The translations under genes were made by a program, and so were the position numbers. From an uncultured Bacilli bacterium (GTDB taxonomy: Bacteria > Bacillota_I > Bacilli_A > RF39 > UBA660): DNA of 6,199 nucleotides. The stretch lies in assembly GCA_934163035.1 (NCBI GenBank), contig CAKPJX010000033.1, positions 1 through 6,199 of the forward strand, read 5' to 3'. Shown in pieces: positions 1 to 3,933 of the stretch; position 1 is the first letter of the stretch, and every line of letters begins with the position of its first letter. The notes under the pieces were generated by a model that did no database searches, was not told the DNA's origin, and saw nothing but the letters and a program-made list of their open reading frames with translations.

Positions 1-44
1 TTTTTTATAATTCTAGTTTCTTTACTTATCAAATCATTTTCCAT
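1..44 (-). CDS. Replication initiator, Rep_3-like, N-terminus only (cut by window edge)
   Basis: Only the first 14 codons are present (MENDLISKETRIIK), read leftward from an ATG at 44-42. A GAGG Shine-Dalgarno lies about 9 bases upstream. The short peptide resembles the start of Rep_3 (RepB/RepA) initiators, which often open with a pattern like 'LVxKSNxLIEASY...'; here it is LISKETRIIK. The main support is context: a promoter, an iteron-derived inverted repeat and four 22-bp iterons lie directly upstream, the usual arrangement for iteron-controlled theta plasmids. Proteins of this family bind iterons as monomers to open the origin, and bind an operator as dimers to repress their own gene. Fourteen residues cannot prove the family, so the call rests on the origin architecture. 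The rest of the gene lies outside the window. Confidence 0.5.
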   Translation of the reverse strand, partial: MENDLISKETRIIK

Positions 45-49
45 ATTGG

Positions 50-58
50 TTATCCTCA
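50..58 (+). promoter_or_regulatory. Possible DnaA box
   Basis: TTATCCTCA differs from the consensus DnaA box TTATCCACA at one base. It lies between the start of the putative rep gene and its promoter, close to the iterons, where DnaA boxes are common in iteron origins. It also overlaps the complement of the rep Shine-Dalgarno, so the match may be chance. Confidence 0.25.
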
Positions 59-63
59 AATAT

Positions 64-91
64 ATAATAACAATATAGGTCATATTGTCAA
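64..91 (-). promoter_or_regulatory. Promoter of the putative rep gene
   Basis: On the minus strand a perfect -35 box TTGACA (86-91) is separated by 16 bases from a -10 box TATTAT (64-69). Transcription would start about 12 bases upstream of the rep ATG's Shine-Dalgarno. The promoter lies inside, or next to, an inverted repeat built from iteron sequence, which fits autoregulation by Rep. Confidence 0.6.
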
Positions 92-108
92 ATATATCAT
101 TATGACCT
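77..108. promoter_or_regulatory. Rep operator: inverted repeat sharing the iteron core
   Basis: AGGTCATA (77-84) and TATGACCT (101-108) form a perfect 8-bp inverted repeat with a 16-base spacer that contains the rep -35 box. The right arm is also the beginning of the first iteron (the iteron begins ATGACC). In iteron plasmids the rep operator typically consists of inverted copies of part of the iteron, so a Rep dimer can shut off its own promoter. The repeat and its position are seen directly; the operator role is inferred. Confidence 0.55.
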
Positions 109-195
109 TTTAAGAACTTTTTTATGACCTTTTAAGAACTTTTTTATGACCTTTTAAGAACTTTTTTATGACCTTTTAAGAACTTTTCTATGACC
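102..195. repeat. Tandem 22-bp iterons (four copies plus a 6-base partial)
   Basis: Four head-to-tail units of exactly 22 bases start at 102, 124, 146 and 168. Each reads ATGACCTTTTAAGAAC followed by a T-run. The first three are identical; the fourth has one T-to-C change at 188. A fifth copy begins at 190 (ATGACC) and then diverges. The 22-bp length, matching two helical turns, the lack of spacers and the position upstream of a rep-like start are typical of initiator-binding iterons in Gram-positive theta plasmids. Confidence 0.75.
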
Positions 196-320
196 GTTAT
201 TTTCAAATATTGGCTTATTTATGCGAAAATTTACTATCTAAAATATAAAAAAAGAATATAAATATATAAAAGATGATGATATAAAATAAAAGAAAATTTT
301 TAATTTTCTATCATAACGGT
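193..320. other. AT-rich part of the probable replication origin
   Basis: Between the iterons and the end of the neighbouring operon is a stretch made almost entirely of A and T (about 201-312), with no open reading frame of note. It is bracketed by an inverted repeat, ACCGTTAT (193-200) and ATAACGGT (313-320). An AT-rich DNA unwinding element beside iterons is the standard layout of iteron origins. The left arm of the inverted repeat is fused to the partial fifth iteron. The unwinding role is inferred from composition and position only. Confidence 0.4.
291..309 (-). terminator. AT-only hairpin, possible back-up terminator
   Basis: AGAAAATT (291-298) and AATTTTCT (302-309) form a perfect 8-bp stem with a 3-base loop. 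Read on the minus strand it is followed by a T-rich run (TTTATTTTAT). It could back up the terminator at 376-403 and protect the origin from transcription. Because it is nearly pure A/T in an AT-rich region, it may equally be chance. Confidence 0.3.
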
Positions 321-375
321 AAAGTTTTTATATAGGGAAAAACTCTTTGATAATATTATGTGCGTACCAGAGCAT

Positions 376-403
376 AATAAAAGAGCAGCCATTCAAGCTA
401 CTC
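376..403 (-). terminator. Rho-independent terminator of the left operon
   Basis: On the minus strand GAGTAGC (403-397) pairs with GCTGCTC (389-383) across a 7-base loop, with one U-G pair, followed by TTTTATT (382-376). The stem includes the TAG stop codon of the last gene of the operon. The wobble pair exists only in the minus-strand transcript, so the hairpin works in the expected direction. Confidence 0.6.
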
Positions 404-889
404 CTCATCAAGTTCAAATGTTATTACTGTTTTAGTTTCATATACTACAGAATGTGTTGCTTCAGCTACCAACAGATATGCACTTTCTTGTACTGCTTTT
501 CTTTTCCTTTTATCGTTCTTTAAATCAAGTTCCTCGAATATCTTTTCTTTACCAATTCCCATTACATAGTATTTAAAAAGAAAATATCCTTCATTATGTG
601 TTTTGCGATGTTGTGCTAATTTTTTAAACAGTTCCATGTAATTAGCTAATGAGTCTGTTTGCTTCATTATCATATCTATTAATCTTTCTTCACTTGCCTG
701 ACTTCCTCTATTTGGATTATGTGGCATATCAGAAAATGATGAAGCTGATCTGACTGCTGAACTTTTGATGAGCTGGTATCTATTTTGCAAGGCATCTTTA
801 TTTTTTTCACAGATATTAAGTCCACGCTGCACACTGGCTTCATAATCTATATTTTGATATACTTTCGAGTCAATAATATCTGTAGTCAT
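398..889 (-). CDS. Hypothetical protein, possibly ArpU/sigma-region-4-like
   Basis: A 163-residue soluble protein. The ATG at 889 has an AGAAAGG Shine-Dalgarno 6 bases upstream. It has no signal peptide or membrane segment. The C-terminal part, about residues 70-150, is helical. It has a pattern (YFLFKYYVMGIGKEKIFEELDL, then a basic KNDKRKRKA stretch and an Ala-rich helix) that loosely recalls phage ArpU-family late regulators or sigma-70 region 4 helix-turn-helix domains. This resemblance is weak. It is the last gene of a four-gene minus-strand operon, 20 bases after its upstream neighbour, and its stop codon is built into the operon terminator. If the ArpU-like reading is right, it could regulate other element genes outside the window; otherwise the function is unknown. 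Confidence 0.8.
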   Translation of the reverse strand: MTTDIIDSKVYQNIDYEASVQRGLNICEKNKDALQNRYQLIKSSAVRSASSFSDMPHNPNRGSQASEERLIDMIMKQTDSLANYMELFKKLAQHRKTHNEGYFLFKYYVMGIGKEKIFEELDLKNDKRKRKAVQESAYLLVAEATHSVVYETKTVITFELDEE

Positions 890-909
890 AGCGTGCCTTT
901 CTTCTTTTG

Positions 910-1221
910 TTACTCATCAATCATCCTTGCAAAATCTGGTAATTTATCTATACTGCATTTGATTAAATTATCATCTAAATCAAACTTTAAATAAGCATCA
1001 TTGTCATGTATAGATTGAATCGTTAATATTTGTCTGTAATATTGTGATTCTTCATCTATCACTTTCCATCTGGTTCCAGTCAATTCATCTTCTTTCTCTT
1101 TTGAAATAGATAGTTTCACTTTTAATTTTGCTTTATCCAATATATCCAATAATCTTTTCTTGGATACATTAGCTTCTATTCTTACCTGTCTTCCCTCAAT
1201 AGAAATTCGTATTTCTTCCAT
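910..1221 (-). CDS. Hypothetical small acidic/basic protein
   Basis: A 103-residue protein I do not recognise. A TAGGAG Shine-Dalgarno lies 10 bases before the ATG at 1221, and a TGA just upstream in frame rules out an earlier start. The N-terminal 35 residues look like beta-strand followed by an amphipathic helix (RISIEGRQVRIEA, then SKKRLLDILDKAK). The middle has alternating strand-like segments and the tail is acidic. There is no Cys/His metal motif, signal peptide or membrane segment. The gene overlaps the end of its upstream neighbour by 40 bases, which strongly suggests translational coupling and a shared role. Confidence 0.8.
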   Translation of the reverse strand: MEEIRISIEGRQVRIEANVSKKRLLDILDKAKLKVKLSISKEKEDELTGTRWKVIDEESQYYRQILTIQSIHDNDAYLKFDLDDNLIKCSIDKLPDFARMIDE

Positions 1222-1829
1222 TCAACATCAACTCCTATTCTATGATTAGCGTTGTACTTCAAAATATCCTGTCTGAACATTTCTCTAGATTCTTCTGTTA
1301 ATCTGTACTGCTTATAATTTTTATTCAGCTGCAATTTCTTTATAAATGTATAGGCTTCTCTGCGTTCAAAAGAGAATAATGGAGTTTTGATTTCATCAGC
1401 AATTGGAACATAAATATCATATATTGTTGGAATACGATATTTTTCTTGCAGTTTTTTTATGGCTTCTTCTTTATTTTTATAGCGAACAGGATCGCTGTAA
1501 GTGAATTTGATTAAGATTGGATATTCTATTTCAATATCACGCTCTCTCTCTTCAATTTCTTTATATCCTAATACTTCTCTTTCCCATTCGTTTGTATAAG
1601 GTTTCTTTTTTGGAATTACCACTTTCTTTTTCTTTTCCTGTTTTTTTGCTTCTTCATCCAGTTCTGCTGATTTTTTTCTGGCATAGTCCATCATCCACTT
1701 CATTCGTTCTTTTTCAAATGCAGCTTCTTCATCAACAACAACTTCTTCTTTTTTAGTTTTTTCTCTATCTGGTACTTCTACATTTTCGGTAGTTGGTTTT
1801 GATTTAAACAGATTTTTAATTCCTAGCAT
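1182..1829 (-). CDS. Hypothetical charged coiled-coil protein
   Basis: I chose the ATG at 1829 (MLGIKNLF..., 215 residues). It lies 8 bases after a GAGAGAG ribosome-binding stretch, whereas the in-frame GTG nine bases earlier abuts that stretch. The reading frame overlaps the stop of the preceding gene by 14 bases, so the two are probably translationally coupled. Residues about 15-85 are almost wholly Lys/Glu/Asp with a long predicted helix or coiled coil (EEAAFEKERMKWMMDYARKK, then poly-Lys). Residues about 95-215 look folded, with strands and helices rich in Tyr and Arg (YPILIKFTYSDPVRYKNKEE). The charged N-terminal arm suggests binding to nucleic acid or a partner protein, but no domain is recognised. 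It sits in an operon with a winged-helix protein next to a replication origin, so a replication, partition or regulatory role is possible. Confidence 0.8.
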   Translation of the reverse strand: MLGIKNLFKSKPTTENVEVPDREKTKKEEVVVDEEAAFEKERMKWMMDYARKKSAELDEEAKKQEKKKKVVIPKKKPYTNEWEREVLGYKEIEERERDIEIEYPILIKFTYSDPVRYKNKEEAIKKLQEKYRIPTIYDIYVPIADEIKTPLFSFERREAYTFIKKLQLNKNYKQYRLTEESREMFRQDILKYNANHRIGVDVEWKKYEFLLREDR

Positions 1830-2163
1830 CAAAATCACTCTCTCTTTCCGTGAAACTTTCTAATTGCTTCAATTGCTTTTCTGTAGGAAAAACAGTTATA
1901 TCAATAGAATATTTTCCTCTATATCCACTCTTCTTTAAAATACCTACATCAACACATTTAGAAATCAGACGTTCAACTTGTCTGATTCCAATATCTAATT
2001 CTTTTGCTAACAGCTCTTTCGTATCTTTTAATAGAAATACAACATAAGTATCATCAATATTCAATATTCCGATTTTATCTTTTAACAATAGAAGAAATGC
2101 TGATAATTCCGATCTATTACATTCATGTAGTGACAGCATCGCATCTATATATTTGGTATTCAT
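1816..2163 (-). CDS. Small winged-helix DNA-binding protein (RepL/MarR-like fold)
   Basis: A 115-residue protein. The ATG at 2163 has a GGAG Shine-Dalgarno about 11 bases upstream. Residues 15-45 form a helix-rich start (ELSAFLLLLKDKIGILN). Residues about 48-90 are a typical winged helix-turn-helix: TKELLAKELDIGIRQVERLI followed by a GILKKSGYRGKYSI wing. This shape recalls plasmid RepL-type proteins and MarR-like regulators. As first gene of the left operon, read toward the iteron origin, it may be the operon's own regulator or a replication accessory protein. Its promoter region carries a GACAT/ATGTC inverted repeat that could be its operator. The exact family is not certain. Confidence 0.82.
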   Translation of the reverse strand: MNTKYIDAMLSLHECNRSELSAFLLLLKDKIGILNIDDTYVVFLLKDTKELLAKELDIGIRQVERLISKCVDVGILKKSGYRGKYSIDITVFPTEKQLKQLESFTERESDFDARN

Positions 2164-2186
2164 TTATTTATAAGCTCCATTTTATT

Positions 2187-2221
2187 GACATCATTATACA
2201 ATATCTATGTCGTTATTACAC
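2187..2221 (-). promoter_or_regulatory. Promoter and possible operator of the left operon
   Basis: On the minus strand a perfect -10 TATAAT (2193-2198) lies 17 bases from a weak -35, GTGTAA (2216-2221). Transcription would start near 2186, leaving about 23 untranslated bases with the Shine-Dalgarno. An inverted repeat GACAT (2187-2191) and ATGTC (2207-2211) brackets the -10, where a repressor would block polymerase. The weak -35 fits a regulated promoter. Confidence 0.45.
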
Positions 2222-2233
2222 ACATTTTATGTC

Positions 2234-2262
2234 TTTTAATGTAATGCAATAAATGATATAAT
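2234..2262 (+). promoter_or_regulatory. Extended -10 promoter driving the non-coding RNA
   Basis: TGATATAAT (2254-2262) is a perfect extended -10 (TGnTATAAT) on the plus strand. Seventeen bases upstream is only a weak -35 (TTTTAA, 2234-2239), which extended -10 promoters tolerate. The predicted start is at about 2268-2270, just before the first hairpin of the RNA at 2272. Confidence 0.55.
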
Positions 2263-2332
2263 TTGTTATGGATGTACTCTCCCCTTTGAGAATAAGTTGG
2301 GGTACATTCTATTAGGAAGAAAAGCGGGAATC

Positions 2333-2353
2333 CTCGGTCATTCAATGACCGAG
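2333..2353 (+). repeat. Hairpin P2, first copy of a repeated stem-loop
   Basis: A perfect 9-bp stem with a TCA loop: CTCGGTCAT pairs with ATGACCGAG. A near copy (18 of 21 bases identical) lies at 2563-2583 inside the same RNA. Confidence 0.75.
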
Positions 2354-2562
2354 ATGAAAGCGTTGCTTTCTCTTCGCAATACCGATTCTACAGGAAACAG
2401 GAAACGCTGTTTCCATTCTGTAGAACATATGAACTACCGTTTTCTGTATATGGCATGTCCATGTATGGAATGTAAGAAGAAGATATACACTGGTTAATAG
2501 CCTTCGGACTATAAGATTGGATATATTTTCAAATTATCGGCTTGAGACCAAGCATTTAGATG

Positions 2563-2583
2563 CTCGGTTATTCAATGGCTGAG
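2563..2583 (+). repeat. Hairpin P8, second copy of the repeated stem-loop
   Basis: CTCGGTTAT pairs with ATGGCTGAG around the same TCA loop. Relative to P2 it has three changes (2569, 2578, 2580). Each turns a Watson-Crick pair into a G-U wobble in the plus-strand RNA; in the minus-strand transcript each would be an A-C mismatch. This supports plus-strand function. Confidence 0.7.
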
Positions 2584-2587
2584 TAGT

Positions 2588-2800
2588 TCACAACATTGGA
2601 TGGTCATTCGTTGGATTTTGACTATCCTTTTTTTCTTTTGGAATATAAAATGCCTTTATTACTTTTTCTTCATATCCAGCTGTTTTTATGTGCTTTAGTT
2701 TTAAAACAGTATTATTCTTTTTGAACTCATCAATTTTTAAACTTTCTATTTTGTTATTCGATTTTGGAAAATAGAACAGTTTTACTTTGTAGTGTTGCAT
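2588..2800 (-). CDS. Small hypothetical protein, last gene of the right minus-strand operon
   Basis: A 70-residue Lys-rich protein, not recognised. The ATG at 2800 has an AAAGGAG Shine-Dalgarno 6 bases away. The gene overlaps its upstream neighbour by 19 bases, so the two are probably translationally coupled. The sequence suggests a few beta-strands and helices (HYKVKLFYFP, then KIDEFKKNN, then EEKVIKAFYIPKEKK) and a disordered, polar tail. There is no signal peptide or membrane segment. The last 16 codons are antisense to the terminator region of the plus-strand non-coding RNA, so the two transcripts overlap tail to tail by about 47 bases. In small operons beside integrases such proteins may be excisionases or regulators, but nothing specific is seen here. 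Confidence 0.7.
   Translation of the reverse strand: MQHYKVKLFYFPKSNNKIESLKIDEFKKNNTVLKLKHIKTAGYEEKVIKAFYIPKEKKDSQNPTNDHPML
2598..2634 (+). terminator. Rho-independent terminator of the non-coding RNA
   Basis: GGATGGTCA (2598-2606) pairs with TGACTATCC (2619-2627), 9 bp with one G-U, and is followed by seven T (2628-2634) and more T-rich sequence. The G-U pair and the T-run both fit the plus strand. It lies inside the 3' end of the opposite-strand gene 2588-2800. Its 5' arm contains GGTCATTC, the same 8-mer as in P2. Confidence 0.75.
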
Positions 2801-3063
2801 TCTGCTCTCCTTTCCTCTTCTGCTGCATATTGATTGATCTCATATTCAGTTAAGAAAACCAGCGGTAACAGTTTTTTTGCTTCGATACCTCTAAGCGTTA
2901 CTTTCCTCATAGCTGCTTCTTTTGCTCGTTCTTGATTAAATATTTTTCTTGCTCTTTCATACCCACATGGCATGAAATTTCTAATATCAGAAATGTTTGC
3001 ATAGCCTTTCATGAGAATTCTTTTTCTAGTTAAATTAATATTGTCGTTACTTATAATATTCAC
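2782..3063 (-). CDS. Small helix-turn-helix protein, possible excisionase or regulator; start uncertain
   Basis: Up to 93 residues. After about residue 15 it reads RILMKGYANISDIRNFM, then PCGYERARKIFNQ, which looks like a helix-turn-helix or MerR/excisionase-type DNA-binding segment. It continues with basic helices and LRGIEAKKLLPLVFLTEYEI and an acidic tail. Small basic DNA-binding proteins near a tyrosine integrase are often recombination directionality factors, so excisionase is a reasonable guess, not a proven call. The start is odd. The first possible codon, GTG at 3063-3061, shares its G with the only strong Shine-Dalgarno (GGAAGGAG). At normal spacing the next in-frame codons are AAT, ATT and ATA, and the first ATG (3012) has no good ribosome site. 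A rare ATT start (3057-3055) or the GTG is therefore possible. Confidence 0.68.
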   Translation of the reverse strand: MNIISNDNINLTRKRILMKGYANISDIRNFMPCGYERARKIFNQERAKEAAMRKVTLRGIEAKKLLPLVFLTEYEINQYAAEEERRAECNTTK

Positions 3064-3078
3064 TCCTTCCCTGTAAAG

Positions 3079-3099
3079 AGAATTGGATAAACCAATTCT
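3079..3099 (-). other. Intercistronic hairpin
   Basis: AGAATTGG (3079-3086) and CCAATTCT (3092-3099) form a perfect 8-bp stem with a 5-base loop in the 44-base gap between the first and second genes of this operon. On the minus strand it is followed by CTCTTTACAG, not a T-run, so it is unlikely to be a full terminator. A processing, stability or partial attenuation role is possible. Confidence 0.5.
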
Positions 3100-3107
3100 T
3101 TCTCATA

Positions 3108-3335
3108 TTAATTTCTACGTTGTTTCTTCAATCTCTCAACTTCTCGTTCAAGTTTTATAGCGATTGCATTGAAACGATTAATGTCTGCCAACTCATTGTT
3201 GATTTCATTTTGCATATCTTCTATCAATCTGATAGTTTCATTAAATATCTCATCTACAAGAGCTGCTTTTTTTAGAATATACAATTGCTTTTCTATTCTG
3301 GACTGTAAGGATTGACTTTTTTCTGTCAAAATCAT
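3108..3335 (-). CDS. Small coiled-coil protein, first gene of the right minus-strand operon
   Basis: A 75-residue, nearly all-helical protein. The ATG at 3335 has an AAAGGTGG Shine-Dalgarno 8 bases upstream, the same site used by the divergent repressor gene. Residues about 5-72 show heptad-like spacing of Leu/Ile with many Glu/Lys (LQSRIEKQLYILKKAA, then FNETIRLIEDM, then KLEREVERLKKQRRN), so a dimeric coiled coil is likely. The basic end may touch nucleic acid. No named family is recognised. As first gene of an operon that diverges from an XRE repressor, it is probably under that repressor's control. Confidence 0.75.
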   Translation of the reverse strand: MILTEKSQSLQSRIEKQLYILKKAALVDEIFNETIRLIEDMQNEINNELADINRFNAIAIKLEREVERLKKQRRN

Positions 3336-3371
3336 AAATTCACCACCTTTCGGATACTACCTTACTACAAA

Positions 3372-3400
3372 AATATAACACTTTGTGTGTACTCTGTAAA
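3372..3400 (-). promoter_or_regulatory. Promoter of the right minus-strand operon
   Basis: On the minus strand TTTACA (3395-3400) and TATATT (3372-3377) are separated by exactly 17 bases. Transcription would start near 3365, about 30 bases before the ATG at 3335. The promoter lies in the divergent control region and is bracketed by near-inverted TACCTTAC (about 3358-3365) and GTAAAGGTA (about 3396-3404) sequences that could be repressor half-sites. Confidence 0.5.
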
Positions 3401-3440
3401 GGTAATAACGCATAAATACATAAATTATTAGCATTTAATG

Positions 3441-3469
3441 TATACTTTAATTAAAAAATATGATATATT
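3441..3469 (+). promoter_or_regulatory. Candidate -10 boxes for the repressor-integrase transcript
   Basis: Two -10-like boxes precede the repressor on the plus strand: TATACT (3441-3446), and TGATATATT (3461-3469), an extended -10. Neither has a good -35 at proper spacing, so the active one cannot be chosen. The whole gap 3336-3491 holds only these divergent promoters and possible operators. Confidence 0.35.
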
Positions 3470-3491
3470 GTTAATGAAAGGTGGTTTTAAA

Positions 3492-3854
3492 ATGGCAAAA
3501 ATTACATTAAGTGAAATCGTATCGGATTATATCAACGATAAAAAAGTATATTCTCCTAAGTATGGCATAAAGTCTTTTGCCAGTCAGTGCAAATTAAGTC
3601 GTTCATTTATCCATAGACTAGTTGAAGGACAATATGAAAATACATTTTCTGATAAGGTTATTGATTCAATAGCTTCTACTATTAAAATCAAAAAGGAGTT
3701 TTTGATTCAAATACTTAGCAGTGATAATGGGAAAGAAATGTACGCTGAACATACTAAACTGATTCATGCAATTAATGAAATATTAGAAAAATCTGATAAT
3801 GATCAACTTAAAGTTTATTATAATTTGATTTGTACTGTTGAAGACAAAATATAA
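3492..3854 (+). CDS. XRE/cI-like transcriptional repressor
   Basis: I chose the ATG at 3492 (MAKITLSEIV..., 120 residues), which follows an AAAGGTGG Shine-Dalgarno by 7 bases; the upstream in-frame ATG at 3438 has no ribosome site and lies in the promoter. Residues about 25-72 match a lambda-repressor-like helix-turn-helix: GIKSFASQCKLSRSFIHRLV, then a DKVIDSIASTIKI segment. This is a soluble DNA-binding regulator. The remaining 50 residues are helical and probably mediate dimerisation; no protease or SOS-cleavage domain is present. The gene diverges from a small-protein operon and precedes the integrase, as in the control modules of temperate phages and integrative elements, so it likely represses the divergent promoters. 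The inducing signal is unknown. Confidence 0.85.
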   Translation: MAKITLSEIVSDYINDKKVYSPKYGIKSFASQCKLSRSFIHRLVEGQYENTFSDKVIDSIASTIKIKKEFLIQILSSDNGKEMYAEHTKLIHAINEILEKSDNDQLKVYYNLICTVEDKI

Positions 3855-3864
3855 TTGCCATCAA

Positions 3865-3895
3865 GTAGCCAAATTCGGCTACCCACTTTATATTC
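3865..3895 (+). terminator. Weak terminator or attenuator between repressor and integrase
   Basis: GTAGCC (3865-3870) and GGCTAC (3877-3882) form a 6-bp stem with a 6-base loop, 11 bases after the repressor stop. The following sequence is pyrimidine-rich but has no clean T-run. It could reduce read-through into the integrase, keeping its level low. Confidence 0.35.
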
Positions 3896-3933
3896 CTTTT
3901 GGAAAATAAGAAAGCAGAAAGGAGATGAAGTGT

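Larger units (their letters stand above)
2269..2634 (+). ncRNA. Large structured non-coding RNA of unknown family
   Basis: About 365 bases between a promoter and a terminator, with no credible coding frame. Helices found by hand: P1, 2272-2277 with 2302-2307 plus an inner CCCC/GGG; P2, 2333-2341 with 2345-2353; P3, 2356-2361 with 2365-2370; a possible junction stem CCGAT 2382-2386 with ATCGG 2536-2540; P4, 2387-2393 with 2418-2424 stacked on 2394-2400 with 2407-2413 (14 bp around a 4-base bulge, loop GAAACG); P5, TGTATAT 2445-2451 with ATATACA 2483-2489, enclosing a small hairpin 2454-2472; P6, 2497-2500 with 2509-2512, extended by CC/GG; P7, GCTT 2540-2543 with AAGC 2550-2553; P8, 2563-2571 with 2575-2583; then the terminator at 2598-2627. 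P8 is a near copy of P2, and their differences stay paired only in the plus-strand RNA. It is not tmRNA, RNase P, SRP or a T-box by any hallmark I can see. A DNA-level role of the hairpins, such as a single-strand origin, is the main alternative. Confidence 0.65.

Noticed and set aside
102..195. CRISPR array
   Set aside because: The 22-bp repeats are directly adjacent with no spacers and sit upstream of a rep-like start; they are iterons.
2185..2213. Plus-strand promoter based on a perfect TTGACA at 2185-2190
   Set aside because: No acceptable -10 lies 16-18 bases downstream (TGTCGT there). The extended -10 at 2254-2262 is a better plus-strand promoter.
785..2252. Plus-strand reading frames at 785-994, 1517-1756, 1850-2047 and 2004-2252
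   Set aside because: They are antisense to well-supported minus-strand genes or cover their promoter, lack ribosome sites, and encode Phe/Leu/Ile-rich low-complexity peptides typical of the reverse of AT-rich genes.
2297..2497. Plus-strand reading frame of 66 codons inside the structured RNA
   Set aside because: It starts with TTG inside the first hairpin, has no Shine-Dalgarno, and crosses four or more strong hairpins. Its protein (a few Cys, no clear domain) looks like chance translation of structured RNA.
2269..2634. IS200/IS605-type transposon end or its guide RNA
   Set aside because: No transposase or TnpB/IscB-like gene is present in the window, and the region has its own promoter and terminator.
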